From Candidatus Rokuibacteriota bacterium (GTDB lineage: Bacteria > Methylomirabilota > Methylomirabilia > Rokubacteriales > CSP1-6), in the NCBI GenBank assembly GCA_003220535.1, contig QHSU01000011.1, forward strand, positions 1 through 64,000: a DNA stretch of 64,000 nt, given 5' to 3'. Within the stretch, counting starts at the first letter, position 1. Every line of letters starts with the position of its first letter. The notes under the pieces are model-generated. The model was not told the origin of the DNA and made no database searches. It saw only the letters and a program-made list of their open reading frames with translations. The position numbers and the translations under genes are program-made. Below, one piece after another: positions 35,439 through 44,024 of the stretch.

Positions 35439-35500
35439 TGATTCGGGTGGCACCACGAGGGGAGATCCGCACGACAGGTACCAGGTGTAGGGGCGGGCAT
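35429..35500 (-). CDS. Short leader ORF (23 residues) before the TPR lipoprotein gene
   Basis: ATG 35500 to TAG 35429-35431, in a different frame from the lipoprotein. It has the best ribosome-binding site of the region, GAGGAGG at 35507-35513, six bases before the ATG. The peptide is Pro/Cys/His-rich (MPAPTPGTCRADLPSWCHPNH). Its stop lies seven bases past the start of the lipoprotein TTG, so termination could reload ribosomes onto that weak start. Alternatives: a frameshifted true N terminus of the lipoprotein, or chance. Confidence 0.35.
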   Translation of the reverse strand: MPAPTPGTCRADLPSWCHPNHCL

Positions 35501-35738
35501 CCGAAACCTCCTCTATATCGCGAAAACCGGGTGATCCGAGCGCTACGCGGCGGAGGAGGAGCAACGCGTGTGCCAGGAATCACGCCCAACGAATCAGTGC
35601 CTTAGGTGCTCCAGGCGAGCCGGCGAACCAGAGGGCAGGACAGCGTGTCAATGGAACTGGCGCTTTTCGGCAAAGGCTCCACAGTGGCGCGGAGGAGGAT
35701 CGAGGTGGTATGAGGCGCCGACCCGATGAGCGGTGCCG
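35501..35738 (-). other. Control region between hyuB and the TPR operon
   Basis: No gene seen in ~240 nt. It contains the sigma-54-like promoter at 35560-35576 and, further upstream, GACA-GCG-TGTC (35640-35650 region), an inverted repeat of the same TGACA half-sites, centred ~100 nt before the predicted start. The stretch from 35600 to 35700 is less GC-rich than the flanking genes. No terminator for hyuB was recognised. Confidence 0.45.
35560..35576 (-). promoter_or_regulatory. Sigma-54 -24/-12 promoter for the TPR/DUF898/M48 operon
   Basis: On the minus strand the sequence reads CTGGCAC-ACGCG-TTGCT, a complete match to YTGGCAC-N5-TTGCW, with GG and GC ten bases apart (GG opposite 35573-35574, GC opposite 35561-35562). 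The predicted start is ~35549, 49 nt before the leader ORF and ~110 nt before the lipoprotein TTG. This is the best sigma-54 promoter match in the window. Confidence 0.65.
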
Positions 35739-37340
35739 TCAGGCGCCGCGCACGTAGCCGTCGAGCAGGTCCCGCGCGATCAATTCCGGGTCGCGCTCAC
35801 CGGGCGGCCCGTAGCCGCCGCCGCCCGGGAGTCGAACTTCGACGAGCGCGCCGGGCGGCACGATCTGCTCGGCCTTCGGATTCGCCGGCGCCACGCCGTC
35901 GATCAGCACGGCGCCGCGCGCTCCCTGTTGCCCGCCGAGGAACCCGGCGGCCGGGTGCACCGTGCGATCGCAGAGGATCGAGGTGGCGAAGGGCTCGCGC
36001 GTCCGCACGCGGAAGGCGATGGTCTGGCCAAGGCCGCCACGGTATTTGCCCGGGCCGCCCGAGTCGTCGCGCAGGCACTTCTTCTCGACGATGAGCGGGG
36101 AGAGGTTCTCGATGACCTCGACCGGCGTGCCGAGGACACCCGACGGGAACGCCGTCGCCGACAGGCCGTCCTTGCTGGCGCGCGCTCCGGTCCCACCCGA
36201 CGAGAAGAAGATGTAGCTGAAGGGCTCGCCCGCGAGGTCCTTGCCCGAGACTTGAATGCCCCAGATATTCGCCGAGCCTTCGGCCATCACGCGGTCGGGC
36301 ATCGCCTGGCCGAGCGCGCCCGCGATGACGTGGGGCAGGAAGTGGCCGACGATGTGGCGGGCGGCGACCGGGGCCGGGCGCTTCACGTTGAGGATCGACC
36401 CTTCGGGTGCGGTGATGCGAAGCGGCCGGAACGCGCCCTCGTTGTTGGGGACGTCCGGGCTCACGATCACCTTCACGCCGTAGGTCGTGTAGGCCTCGGT
36501 GTAGTTCATCACCACGTTCACGCCGCGTCGGCTCGCCGGCGACGAGCCCGCGTAGTCGACGAGCAGCTCGTCGCCGCGGATCTCGCAGCGCGCGCGGACC
36601 GTGATCGGCTCGTCGAATCCGTCGGACGTGACCTCGTTCGTGTAGACCCCGGGCTTGAGCGAGCGGATCGCCCCGCGCATCGCGCGCTCGGTGCGGCCGA
36701 TGATCTCGTCGGCCAGCGGCTCGAGTCGCTCGAGCCCGAATTCCGCCATGAACTCGAGCAGCCGCTCGCCACCGACGGCGCCGCCGGCGATCTGGGCGTG
36801 GAAGTCGCCCAGCACCATCTCGGGCAGGCGCGTGTTCGCGCGGATGATCGCGATCAGCGCCTCGTTCGGCCGCCCGGCCTCGTAGAGCTTCATGATCGGG
36901 ATCTGCAAGCCTTCCTCGTACACCTCACGCGCCTCCGCCGACAGGACGTGCCCGCCGATGTCCGCCGTATGGCAGGTCGAGGCGAAGAAGGCGACGCATT
37001 CGTCACCGCGGAAGATCGGCGAGCAGATGGTGACGTCGTTGAGATGGCCTGATGTGAGCCAGGGATCGTTCGTGATCAGGACATCGCCCGACCGGAGCGT
37101 CGGCAGCGGGCACGCGGCCAAGAAGTGCTTCATCCCGAGCGCCATCGAGTTGATGTGGCCGGGCGTGCCCGTCACGGCCTGGGCGACCATGAAGCCGCGG
37201 CGATCGAAGACGCCGGCCGAGAGATCGCCCGCCTCGCGGACGATCGAGGTGAAGGACGTCCGCTGCAGGGCCGCCGCCTGCTCGTTGACGACGCCGACGA
37301 GGCGGTTCCAGCAGATCTCGAGCGTGATCGGGTCCATCAT
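35739..37340 (-). CDS. hyuB: Hydantoinase B / oxoprolinase family protein, beta subunit
   Basis: 533 residues from ATG 37340 (MMDPITLEICWNRLVGVVNEQAAAL). Shows FTSIVREAGDLSAGVFD, GHINSMALGMKHF, DVLITNDPWLTSGHLNDVTI, HTADIGGHV, the FSSGGTGARASKDGLSATAFPSG block and GGGGYGPP near the C terminus. With HyuA it forms ATP-dependent enzymes such as N-methylhydantoinase, 5-oxoprolinase or acetophenone/acetone carboxylase; which one cannot be told from sequence. Overlaps hyuA by 4 nt. Confidence 0.9.
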   Translation of the reverse strand: MMDPITLEICWNRLVGVVNEQAAALQRTSFTSIVREAGDLSAGVFDRRGFMVAQAVTGTPGHINSMALGMKHFLAACPLPTLRSGDVLITNDPWLTSGHLNDVTICSPIFRGDECVAFFASTCHTADIGGHVLSAEAREVYEEGLQIPIMKLYEAGRPNEALIAIIRANTRLPEMVLGDFHAQIAGGAVGGERLLEFMAEFGLERLEPLADEIIGRTERAMRGAIRSLKPGVYTNEVTSDGFDEPITVRARCEIRGDELLVDYAGSSPASRRGVNVVMNYTEAYTTYGVKVIVSPDVPNNEGAFRPLRITAPEGSILNVKRPAPVAARHIVGHFLPHVIAGALGQAMPDRVMAEGSANIWGIQVSGKDLAGEPFSYIFFSSGGTGARASKDGLSATAFPSGVLGTPVEVIENLSPLIVEKKCLRDDSGGPGKYRGGLGQTIAFRVRTREPFATSILCDRTVHPAAGFLGGQQGARGAVLIDGVAPANPKAEQIVPPGALVEVRLPGGGGYGPPGERDPELIARDLLDGYVRGA

Positions 37341-39427
37341 CGCGGGACCTCGACGACCAGCGCCAATCCGTCGTCGACGCGCGCGCGCCCGCCGGGACCG
37401 ATCACGGCCGTCGACTCGCGCTCCTCGACGATCGCCGGGCCGGCCAGCGTCATCCCGGCGGCGAGCGCGTACCGATCGTACACCGGCGTCTCGACGAAGC
37501 CGTCGCTCTCGGCGAAGTACGCCGTGCGCGTTCCCTTGATCGCGACGCTGACTGCGCTCGCGCGATCGGCCGCAGCGCGTCGGGTCGCCGCGATGCGCGG
37601 CTCCGGTCCCGACACCTGCACCCGCCAGTTCAGCGCCTCGATCGCCACGCCCTGCGGGAGTCGGTGGTAGAGCGCGCGATACGCCGCCTCGAAGCTCGCG
37701 GTGATTTCCGGGAGGCTCTCCGCTGACAACGCGCGGAGGGGCACCGCGGCCTCGACCTCGTGGCCCTGGCCGACATAGCGCATCTCGGCGACGCGCGAGA
37801 CGCGAACCTCGCCAGCCGCGACGCCGGCCCGCGCCAGGAGTGCCTGCCCTTCGTCTTCCATCTCGGCGAAGAGCCGGTTGATCTCGGCCCAGTCGGCGCC
37901 GTCGAGCCGCTGACGGCCTGTCCGCACGAAGTCGAAGGCCAGTGGCGCCGCCAGCAGGCCGTAGGCCGACATCGCCCCGGCGCCGAACGGAAGCAGGATG
38001 CGCGGCACTCTCAGGACGCGCGCGACCTGCCAGCAGTGGACGGGGCCGGCGCCGCCGAACGCGAAGAGCGGATACGCGCGGAGGTCCTTCCCACGCTCGA
38101 TGCCGTGGATGCGGGCGGCCGCCGCCATGTTCTCGTTGACCACCCGGTGGACGCCCCACGCGGCCTGCGTGACGTCGAGGCCGAGGGAACGGGCGACGTG
38201 CTCGTTGATCGCCCGGCGCGCGGCGTCGCGGTCGAGCCGCATGCGTCCGCCCAGGAAGAACTCGGCATCGAGATAGCCGAGCAGCAGGTCGGCGTCGGTC
38301 ACCGTTGGTAGACGGCTGCCGAGGTTGTAGCAGGCGGGGCCGGGATCCGCCCCGGCGCTGTCGGGACCGACCTTGAGGAGCCCCATGCGATCCACGCGCG
38401 CGATCGAGCCGCCCCCGGCGCCGATCTCGATCATCTCGATCACCGGCACGCGGATCGGGAGTCCCGAGCCCTTCTTGAAGCGATCGGCGCGCGCCACCTC
38501 GAACTCGCGTCCCACGAGCGGCGCGCCGTCGTCGATCACGCACGCCTTGGCCGTCGTGCCCCCCATGTCGAACGAAAGCAGCTTCGGCTCGCCGCGCTCG
38601 CGCGCGGCCTGGGCGGCCGCGAGGGCGCCCGCGGCGGGCCCTGACTCGACCAGCCGGACCGGCAGGCGCCGGGCGAGGGGCGGCAACGCGATACCACCCG
38701 ACGACTGCATGATGTAGAGCTGGCCGGGGATCTCGTGCTCGGCGAGCCGGCGCTCGAGATCTTCGAGGTAGCGGGCCATCAGCGGCGCCACGTAGACGTT
38801 GGCGGTCGTCGTCGAGGCCCGTTCGTACTCGCGGATCTCGGGCACGACCTCCCACGCGCAGGCGACCGCCATCTGCGGGGCGACCTCGCGGACGAGGGCT
38901 GCCAGCCGCCGCTCGTGGAGGGGGTTCACGTAGGCGTGCAGCAGGCAGATCGCCAGCGCCTCCACGCCCTCGGCGGCCAGCTCGGCGATGACTCGGCGGG
39001 CTCCGTCCTCGTCGAGGGCGCGAAGGACCGAGCCGTCGGCCAGGAGCCGCTCGCGGACCTCACGCCGCAGGCGCCGTGGCACGAGCGGCGCCGGCGGGTC
39101 GATGAAGAGGTCGTACATGTCGTAGCGACCTTCGTGACCGATCTCGAGCGCGTCGCGGAACCCCTCGGTGGTCAGGAGCGCCGTCCGCGCGCCCTTGCGC
39201 TCGATGAGCGCGTTGGTCGCGAGGGTCGTGCCGTGGACGACGGCCCGAACGGCGCCGGCCGGTATTCGCGCATCGTCCAGGAGCGACGCGATGCCCTGCT
39301 CGACGCCGTGCGCCGGATCCTTCGATGTTGTGAGGACCTTGCCCACGCGCGTGGTACCGGTCGCCTCGTCGATGACGACCAGATCGGTGAAGGTCCCGCC
39401 GATGTCGACGCCAAGCCGGGCCGGCAT
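37337..39427 (-). CDS. hyuA: Hydantoinase A / oxoprolinase family protein, alpha subunit
   Basis: 696 residues. Actin-like ATPase fold: LGVDIGGTFTDLVVID at the N terminus, HGTTLATNALIERKGARTALLTTEGFRDALEIG, then LSFDMGGTTAKACVI (second phosphate loop) and GAGGGSIARVD; C-terminal part includes FGGAGPVHCWQVARVL and the swivelling-domain end VIGPGGRARVDDGLALVVEV. It supplies ATP activation for the amide or ketone substrate of HyuB. The start lies 10 nt after the methyltransferase stop, so it may belong to the glycan-side transcript. Confidence 0.9.
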   Translation of the reverse strand: MPARLGVDIGGTFTDLVVIDEATGTTRVGKVLTTSKDPAHGVEQGIASLLDDARIPAGAVRAVVHGTTLATNALIERKGARTALLTTEGFRDALEIGHEGRYDMYDLFIDPPAPLVPRRLRREVRERLLADGSVLRALDEDGARRVIAELAAEGVEALAICLLHAYVNPLHERRLAALVREVAPQMAVACAWEVVPEIREYERASTTTANVYVAPLMARYLEDLERRLAEHEIPGQLYIMQSSGGIALPPLARRLPVRLVESGPAAGALAAAQAARERGEPKLLSFDMGGTTAKACVIDDGAPLVGREFEVARADRFKKGSGLPIRVPVIEMIEIGAGGGSIARVDRMGLLKVGPDSAGADPGPACYNLGSRLPTVTDADLLLGYLDAEFFLGGRMRLDRDAARRAINEHVARSLGLDVTQAAWGVHRVVNENMAAAARIHGIERGKDLRAYPLFAFGGAGPVHCWQVARVLRVPRILLPFGAGAMSAYGLLAAPLAFDFVRTGRQRLDGADWAEINRLFAEMEDEGQALLARAGVAAGEVRVSRVAEMRYVGQGHEVEAAVPLRALSAESLPEITASFEAAYRALYHRLPQGVAIEALNWRVQVSGPEPRIAATRRAAADRASAVSVAIKGTRTAYFAESDGFVETPVYDRYALAAGMTLAGPAIVEERESTAVIGPGGRARVDDGLALVVEVPR

Positions 39428-39437
39428 GGCGTGAAGT

Positions 39438-40169
39438 CTACAACGGGCGGCGGGCGAGGGCGATAAGCGAGAGCCCGTACGGCAGCGTGAGGCCGCGCAG
39501 GAGGTACTTCTCCAGCGAGAAGACCGTGGTGAGCAGTGTATTGAGCGGTGCCGGCGGCACCCCGGGCCGCGGGTCGGACCCGATCCCGGCGAGCTTCTCG
39601 CCCGCCCAGGCGACGAGGGCGGCCGGGAAGAGGATCGAGTTGAAGTAGGAGAGTAGCCGGAGCTCGAGGCCCGCGGCTTGCACGACCCGGCGGAGGCCGG
39701 CGCGTGTGTAGCGCCGCTTGTGATGGTTCACCACGTCGTGCGGACCCCACAGGAACTGGTACGCGGGCACCGTCACGAGGGCCCAGCCGCCGGGCTTCAG
39801 ATAGTGATGCGCGGCCCTGAGAATGGCGAGATCGTCGTCCACGTGCTCGATGACGTCGAGCAAGGTTGTCAAATCGAACCGGAGCTCGGCGCGCGGGAAC
39901 GTCGCCAACGTGCAGCAGAAGGCGTTCGTGAGGCCCCGCTGGCGGGAGAGGTCGATGGCCACCTCCGACGTGTCCGTTCCGTAGGCTTCGAACCGAGCCG
40001 CCAGCGCTTCGAGCACGGCACCCGAGCCACAGCCGACGTCGAGCACGCGCGCGCGCGGCGGCAGCTGGAGGCGCCGGTCGATCACGTCCTCGACGATCCG
40101 CTGGCGAGCCACGCACCACCAATGGACCTTCTCGATCTCGTAGACGGTCCGGTAGAAGGTTTCTTCCAT
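39438..40169 (-). CDS. SAM-dependent methyltransferase with C-terminal membrane segment
   Basis: 243 residues from ATG 40169, overlapping the upstream stop (TGATG). Motif I VLDVGCGSGAVLE, acidic YGTDTSEVAI, LTTLLDVIEHVDDD and LKPGGWALVTVPAYQFLWGPHDVVNHHKRRYT, a Methyltransf_11/23-type enzyme common in glycan clusters. A hydrophobic stretch (YFNSILFPAALVAWAGEKL) suggests membrane association. Last gene of the string GT39-GT2-asnB-methyltransferase-methyltransferase; the acceptor is probably a lipid-linked intermediate, by inference. Confidence 0.82.
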   Translation of the reverse strand: MEETFYRTVYEIEKVHWWCVARQRIVEDVIDRRLQLPPRARVLDVGCGSGAVLEALAARFEAYGTDTSEVAIDLSRQRGLTNAFCCTLATFPRAELRFDLTTLLDVIEHVDDDLAILRAAHHYLKPGGWALVTVPAYQFLWGPHDVVNHHKRRYTRAGLRRVVQAAGLELRLLSYFNSILFPAALVAWAGEKLAGIGSDPRPGVPPAPLNTLLTTVFSLEKYLLRGLTLPYGLSLIALARRPL

Positions 40170-41164
40170 CAGTGGGCCCCGCCGCGCGCGCCGCTCGCGG
40201 CCCAGCTGTTCGCGTGGTGCCAGCGCAGCGACTCGAGCGTCAGTCCCCCTTCGGCGAAGCAGCGCTCGACACGCGCGCGCGGCATGTAGTGTGCGACGGG
40301 CGCCAGGAGCTGATCGAACGCGATCGAGTGCACCTCGCGGAATGGAAACGGGACGAGATCCTTCAGGTAGCTGCTGTACGGGAGAGCCCGCCCGAGCCGA
40401 TCGCGCGTTCGTGCCGGTGCGTAGAGCAGGCGCAGCGCGACCCAGAGCGGCACCGTGACGACCCACGCGAGCCCGCTCACCAGCGGCAACGGCAGCCGGC
40501 TCGTGAGGCGCCGCGCCGGGTCCACCAGCGCCAACACCCACCCGTTCCCCTCACTGGCGTAGAGCCACGCGACGAACCGTCCGCCCGGACGGAGGACCGG
40601 CGCGAGGGCCCGGAAGCCCGCTTCGGGCTCGGGCAGGTGGTGGAGCACGCCGATCGAGTAGATCAGGTCCATGCTCTCTCGCTGGAAGGGCGGACGAGTG
40701 AGGTCCCCTTGGACGACGTGGACATTGTCGAGGTCGACGGTGTTCCGGGCCGCGGCGTCCACGGCCGGGCCCAGGTCGACGCCGATGACGTCCTTGGCGC
40801 CGAACGCGGCGGCGAGGCGGAGATGGCGTCCCTTGCCGCAGCCGGCGTCGAGCACGCGCCGCCCGCCGAAGGCGTCGCGACCGACGGGCGCCATCCAGCC
40901 GAGCATCTGGGCTTCGTACTCCGGGCGGATCTCTGCGAAGCGGGTCCACTCGTAGCCGAAGCGCTCGGCGGTGGCGATCGCCTCGACGGCGAGCGCGGGG
41001 GGCAGCAGGCGGGGGATTCCGCGCGTGATCGGATAGCGCGCGCCGCAGGCGACGCACGTGAGCTCGCCGTCACGGATGTCGCCGGCGTCGGGCACCGCCC
41101 GGGTCAGCGCGATCGTGCCCTGGCACGCTGGACAGGCAAGCCAGTCGAGGAGACGCCGCTTCAC
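40169..41164 (-). CDS. Methyltransferase with Trm112-like zinc N-terminus
   Basis: 331 residues from GTG 41164, overlapping asnB by 4 nt. Residues ~6-40 carry two CxxC pairs (ACPACQG, TCVACGARYPITRGIPRLL), a Trm112-like zinc module often fused to methyltransferases. Motif I VLDAGCGKGRHLRLAA, VIGVDLGPAVDAA, SIGVLHHLPEPEAGF and LRPGGRFVAWLY follow. A hydrophobic segment (~WVVTVPLWVALRLLYA) and a C-terminal domain come after. Substrate unknown. Confidence 0.82.
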   Translation of the reverse strand: MKRRLLDWLACPACQGTIALTRAVPDAGDIRDGELTCVACGARYPITRGIPRLLPPALAVEAIATAERFGYEWTRFAEIRPEYEAQMLGWMAPVGRDAFGGRRVLDAGCGKGRHLRLAAAFGAKDVIGVDLGPAVDAAARNTVDLDNVHVVQGDLTRPPFQRESMDLIYSIGVLHHLPEPEAGFRALAPVLRPGGRFVAWLYASEGNGWVLALVDPARRLTSRLPLPLVSGLAWVVTVPLWVALRLLYAPARTRDRLGRALPYSSYLKDLVPFPFREVHSIAFDQLLAPVAHYMPRARVERCFAEGGLTLESLRWHHANSWAASGARGGAH

Positions 41165-43050
41165 GCCGGATGGTACCGCGAGGCCCAGAGCTGGAAGGCC
41201 AGGAGCGTGTAGAGCTTCTTGCGGTGGTCGCGGCGCCCGTCCGCGTGCTCGGCGAGGAGACGCTCGACTGCATCGGGTCGGAAGAGACCGGCCCGGCGGA
41301 CCACGTCGGGGGCGCAGGCATCCCTGAGCAGCGGCGCCAGGGCCCCGCGGAACCAGCGCCCCAGCGGCACGCCGAAGCCCTTTTTCGGGCGCACGAGGAC
41401 GTCGTGCGGCAGCACGCCCGAGAGCGCGCGCTTGAGCACGTACTTGGTCGTGAGACGCCGGAGCTTCAGACGCATCGGGAGACTGGCCGCGAGCTCCACG
41501 ACGCGGTGGTCGAGAAGCGGCACCCGCACCTCGAGCGAGCACGCCATGCTCGCGCGGTCCACCTTCGCCAGCACGCCCTCGCCCAGGTATCCCTTGAGGT
41601 CCAGATAGAGCATGCGCTCCAGCTCTGACGCCGACGGCGCGTGCGACAGCATCTCGTGGAACGCGGCGTACGACGGCGGCGCCTCCATGCGCGCGAGCGC
41701 GTCTTGTGTGAAGAGCCCTCGCTGCTCGTCCGGCGTGAAGGACCCGAGCCACGCGGCGTGCCGGTCGACTGGCGCGAAGTCCATGCCCTCGACGAAGCGC
41801 TTGAGCCTGAAGTCGAAACTCAAGTTGTCGAGCGAGACGGGAAGGCGCTCGACGGCCGGGCACACCAGCCGGCGCCGTACCCAGCGCGGGACCAGCTCGA
41901 GGGCGCTGGCCAGACGGTGCGCCTGGTAGGTCGGATACCCGGCGAACAGCTCGTCGCCGCCGTCGCCCGAGAGCGCGACGGTCGCCGAGCGCCGCGTGAA
42001 GCGCGAGAGCAGGTACGTGGGGAGGAACGAGGCGTCGCCGAGCGGCTCGTCGAGGAGCTCCGGAAGACGCGCGACCAGGTCGAGGGCCGCACGCGGATTC
42101 AAGATCTCTTCCTGATGGTCGGTGCCGAGGGCGCGAGCGACGCGACGCGCCTGCGCGGTCTCGTCGAACGAGGGGTCCTCGAAACCGATCGAGAACGTCT
42201 TGAGGCGGCCGGGGAAGTGTCGCGCCGCGAACGCGGCGACCGCGCTCGAGTCGATTCCCCCCGAGAGGAACACGCCAAGGGGCACGTCACTCACGAGGTG
42301 CTGCTTCACCGAGCGGTCGAGGGCGCCGCGGAGCGCCTCTGCCGCCTCGGCCGCGCCGATCCCGCTGTCCCCCTGGAACTGGACGTCCCAGTACGGCTCA
42401 AGCTTGACGCGGCCGTCGGTATACGTGAGCCAGTGGCCGGCCGGGAGCTTGCGGACCGCGCGGAGGATCGAATGGGGTGCCGGGACGTACTCGTGGGCGA
42501 GATAGCGGCTCAACGCCGTGAGGTCCAGGGTCCGCTCGATCGCCGGATGCTCGAGGAGCGCCTTCAGCTCGGAGGCGAAGACGATCTGGTCCGGCAGAAC
42601 GGCATAGTAGAGAGGTTTGATCCCAAGGCGATCGCGGGCGAGCACGAGCGTGCGGGCGGGTGCGTCCCAGATCGCGAAGGCGAACATGCCGGCCAGGTCG
42701 CCGAGCGAGGCAAGGCCGCGCTCCTCATACCCGTGCACGATGACCTCGGTATCCGAGCGCGTCGTGAACACATGGCCGCGGGCGGCCAGGGCCTCCCGGA
42801 GCTCGTGGTAGTTGTAGATCTCGCCGTTGAAGACGACCCACACGCGCCCCTCTTCGCCGGCCATCGGCTGGTGCCCGGTCGCCAGATCGATGATCTTGAG
42901 TCGTCGCATGGCGAGCCCCGCCGGGCCCCGCACGAACACGCCGTCGTCGTCGGGTCCGCGGTGCGCGATCCGATCGTTCATCCGCGCGAGCACGGCCCGG
43001 TCCGGCGTCCGGTCGGCCCGGGCCACGACGTTGCCGACGATCCCGCACAC
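41161..43050 (-). CDS. asnB: Asparagine synthase (glutamine-hydrolysing)
   Basis: 629 residues from GTG 43050, which places the catalytic cysteine at position 2 (M-C-G-I-V-G-N) after methionine removal. N-terminal glutaminase: HRGPDDDGVF, VWVVFNGEIYNYHELRE, TRSDTEV. C-terminal synthetase: PP-loop FLSGGIDSSAVAAF near residue 263, ALSGDGGDELFAGYPTY, KVDRASMACSLEVRVPLLDH. Being inside a glycosyltransferase/methyltransferase string, it may amidate a sugar acid or other glycan part rather than only make asparagine. Confidence 0.93.
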   Translation of the reverse strand: MCGIVGNVVARADRTPDRAVLARMNDRIAHRGPDDDGVFVRGPAGLAMRRLKIIDLATGHQPMAGEEGRVWVVFNGEIYNYHELREALAARGHVFTTRSDTEVIVHGYEERGLASLGDLAGMFAFAIWDAPARTLVLARDRLGIKPLYYAVLPDQIVFASELKALLEHPAIERTLDLTALSRYLAHEYVPAPHSILRAVRKLPAGHWLTYTDGRVKLEPYWDVQFQGDSGIGAAEAAEALRGALDRSVKQHLVSDVPLGVFLSGGIDSSAVAAFAARHFPGRLKTFSIGFEDPSFDETAQARRVARALGTDHQEEILNPRAALDLVARLPELLDEPLGDASFLPTYLLSRFTRRSATVALSGDGGDELFAGYPTYQAHRLASALELVPRWVRRRLVCPAVERLPVSLDNLSFDFRLKRFVEGMDFAPVDRHAAWLGSFTPDEQRGLFTQDALARMEAPPSYAAFHEMLSHAPSASELERMLYLDLKGYLGEGVLAKVDRASMACSLEVRVPLLDHRVVELAASLPMRLKLRRLTTKYVLKRALSGVLPHDVLVRPKKGFGVPLGRWFRGALAPLLRDACAPDVVRRAGLFRPDAVERLLAEHADGRRDHRKKLYTLLAFQLWASRYHPA

Positions 43051-43055
43051 GGCGC

Positions 43056-44024
43056 TTAGTCTTCCGGATCCACGCCCATCGTCTCGCGGACGTAGTAGGT
43101 GGGCTTGCGCTGGGTATCGTAGAAGCCGCGGATGACGATTTCGGCGAGGAAGCCGATAAAGAGCGAGAAGACGCCGGTCAGGAAGAAGATGACCATCAGG
43201 AACACCATCGGCGTCGCCTCGAGCCGCCTGAGTACGAACACGCGGTAGGCGACGACGTCGAGGGACAGGAAGCCCAGCATCAACGAGAGGAGCCCGAACC
43301 CTCCGAAGATGTAGTTCGGCCGCGACTGGAAATCGCCGATGAATTTGAGCGTGATGAGGTCCACGAGAACCTTGTAGGTCCTGATGAGGCCGTACTTCGA
43401 CGCGCCGCGTGTGCGCGGATGATGCGTGACCTCCATCTCGGTGACGCGCGCGCCGACCCACGTCGCGAGCACGGGGAGGAATCGGTGCATCTCTCCGTAC
43501 AGGTTCAGGTCCTGCATGATCTCGCGTCGGTAGGCCTTGAGCGTGCAGCCGAAGTCGTGGAGCCGCACGCCGATCACCTTGCGAATCAGAAAGTTCGCGA
43601 TGTGCGACGGCAGGAGGCGAGTGAGCCAGGGGTCTTTCCGGTGACGGCGCCAGCCCGACACGACATCGTTGGAGTCGCCGAGCTTCGCGACGAGCCGCGG
43701 GATGTCGTCGGGATCGTTCTGGAGGTCAGCGTCGAGCGTGACCACGATCGGATGACGCGAGTGGGCGAAGCCGGCGGCCAGCGCCGCGGTCTGCCCGAAG
43801 TTCCGCCGAAGCCGCACGAGACGGACGCGGCGGTCGCGGGCGGCGATCTTCTTCAGCGTCTCCCACGAGCCGTCGGTCGAGCCGTCGTCGACGTAGATCA
43901 CCTCGTAGTCGCGCCCCATCGGATCGAGCGCCTCGGTCAGGCGATCGTGGAGCGGCTCGAGATTGTCCTGCTCGTTGAGGACGGGAAGGATCACCGAGAT
44001 CGGCGTCGCGTCCGGCCCGCTCAT
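43056..44024 (-). CDS. Polyprenyl-phosphate-type glycosyltransferase, family 2
   Basis: 322 residues. GT-A domain with SVILPVLNEQDNLEPL, IYVDDGSTDGSWE, VTLDADLQNDPDDI and the acceptor-side EMHRFLPVLATWVGARV; then two C-terminal membrane helices (~235-260 and ~270-300), the DPM1/ArnC/GtrB layout. Such enzymes transfer a sugar to undecaprenyl phosphate, which GT39-like partners then use outside. Overlaps the GT39-like gene by 4 nt, supporting that partnership. Confidence 0.9.
   Translation of the reverse strand: MSGPDATPISVILPVLNEQDNLEPLHDRLTEALDPMGRDYEVIYVDDGSTDGSWETLKKIAARDRRVRLVRLRRNFGQTAALAAGFAHSRHPIVVTLDADLQNDPDDIPRLVAKLGDSNDVVSGWRRHRKDPWLTRLLPSHIANFLIRKVIGVRLHDFGCTLKAYRREIMQDLNLYGEMHRFLPVLATWVGARVTEMEVTHHPRTRGASKYGLIRTYKVLVDLITLKFIGDFQSRPNYIFGGFGLLSLMLGFLSLDVVAYRVFVLRRLEATPMVFLMVIFFLTGVFSLFIGFLAEIVIRGFYDTQRKPTYYVRETMGVDPED

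Noticed and set aside
35577..35738. Riboswitch upstream of the TPR operon
   Set aside because: The segment lies upstream of the predicted transcription start, and no known aptamer core such as GEMM was recognised.
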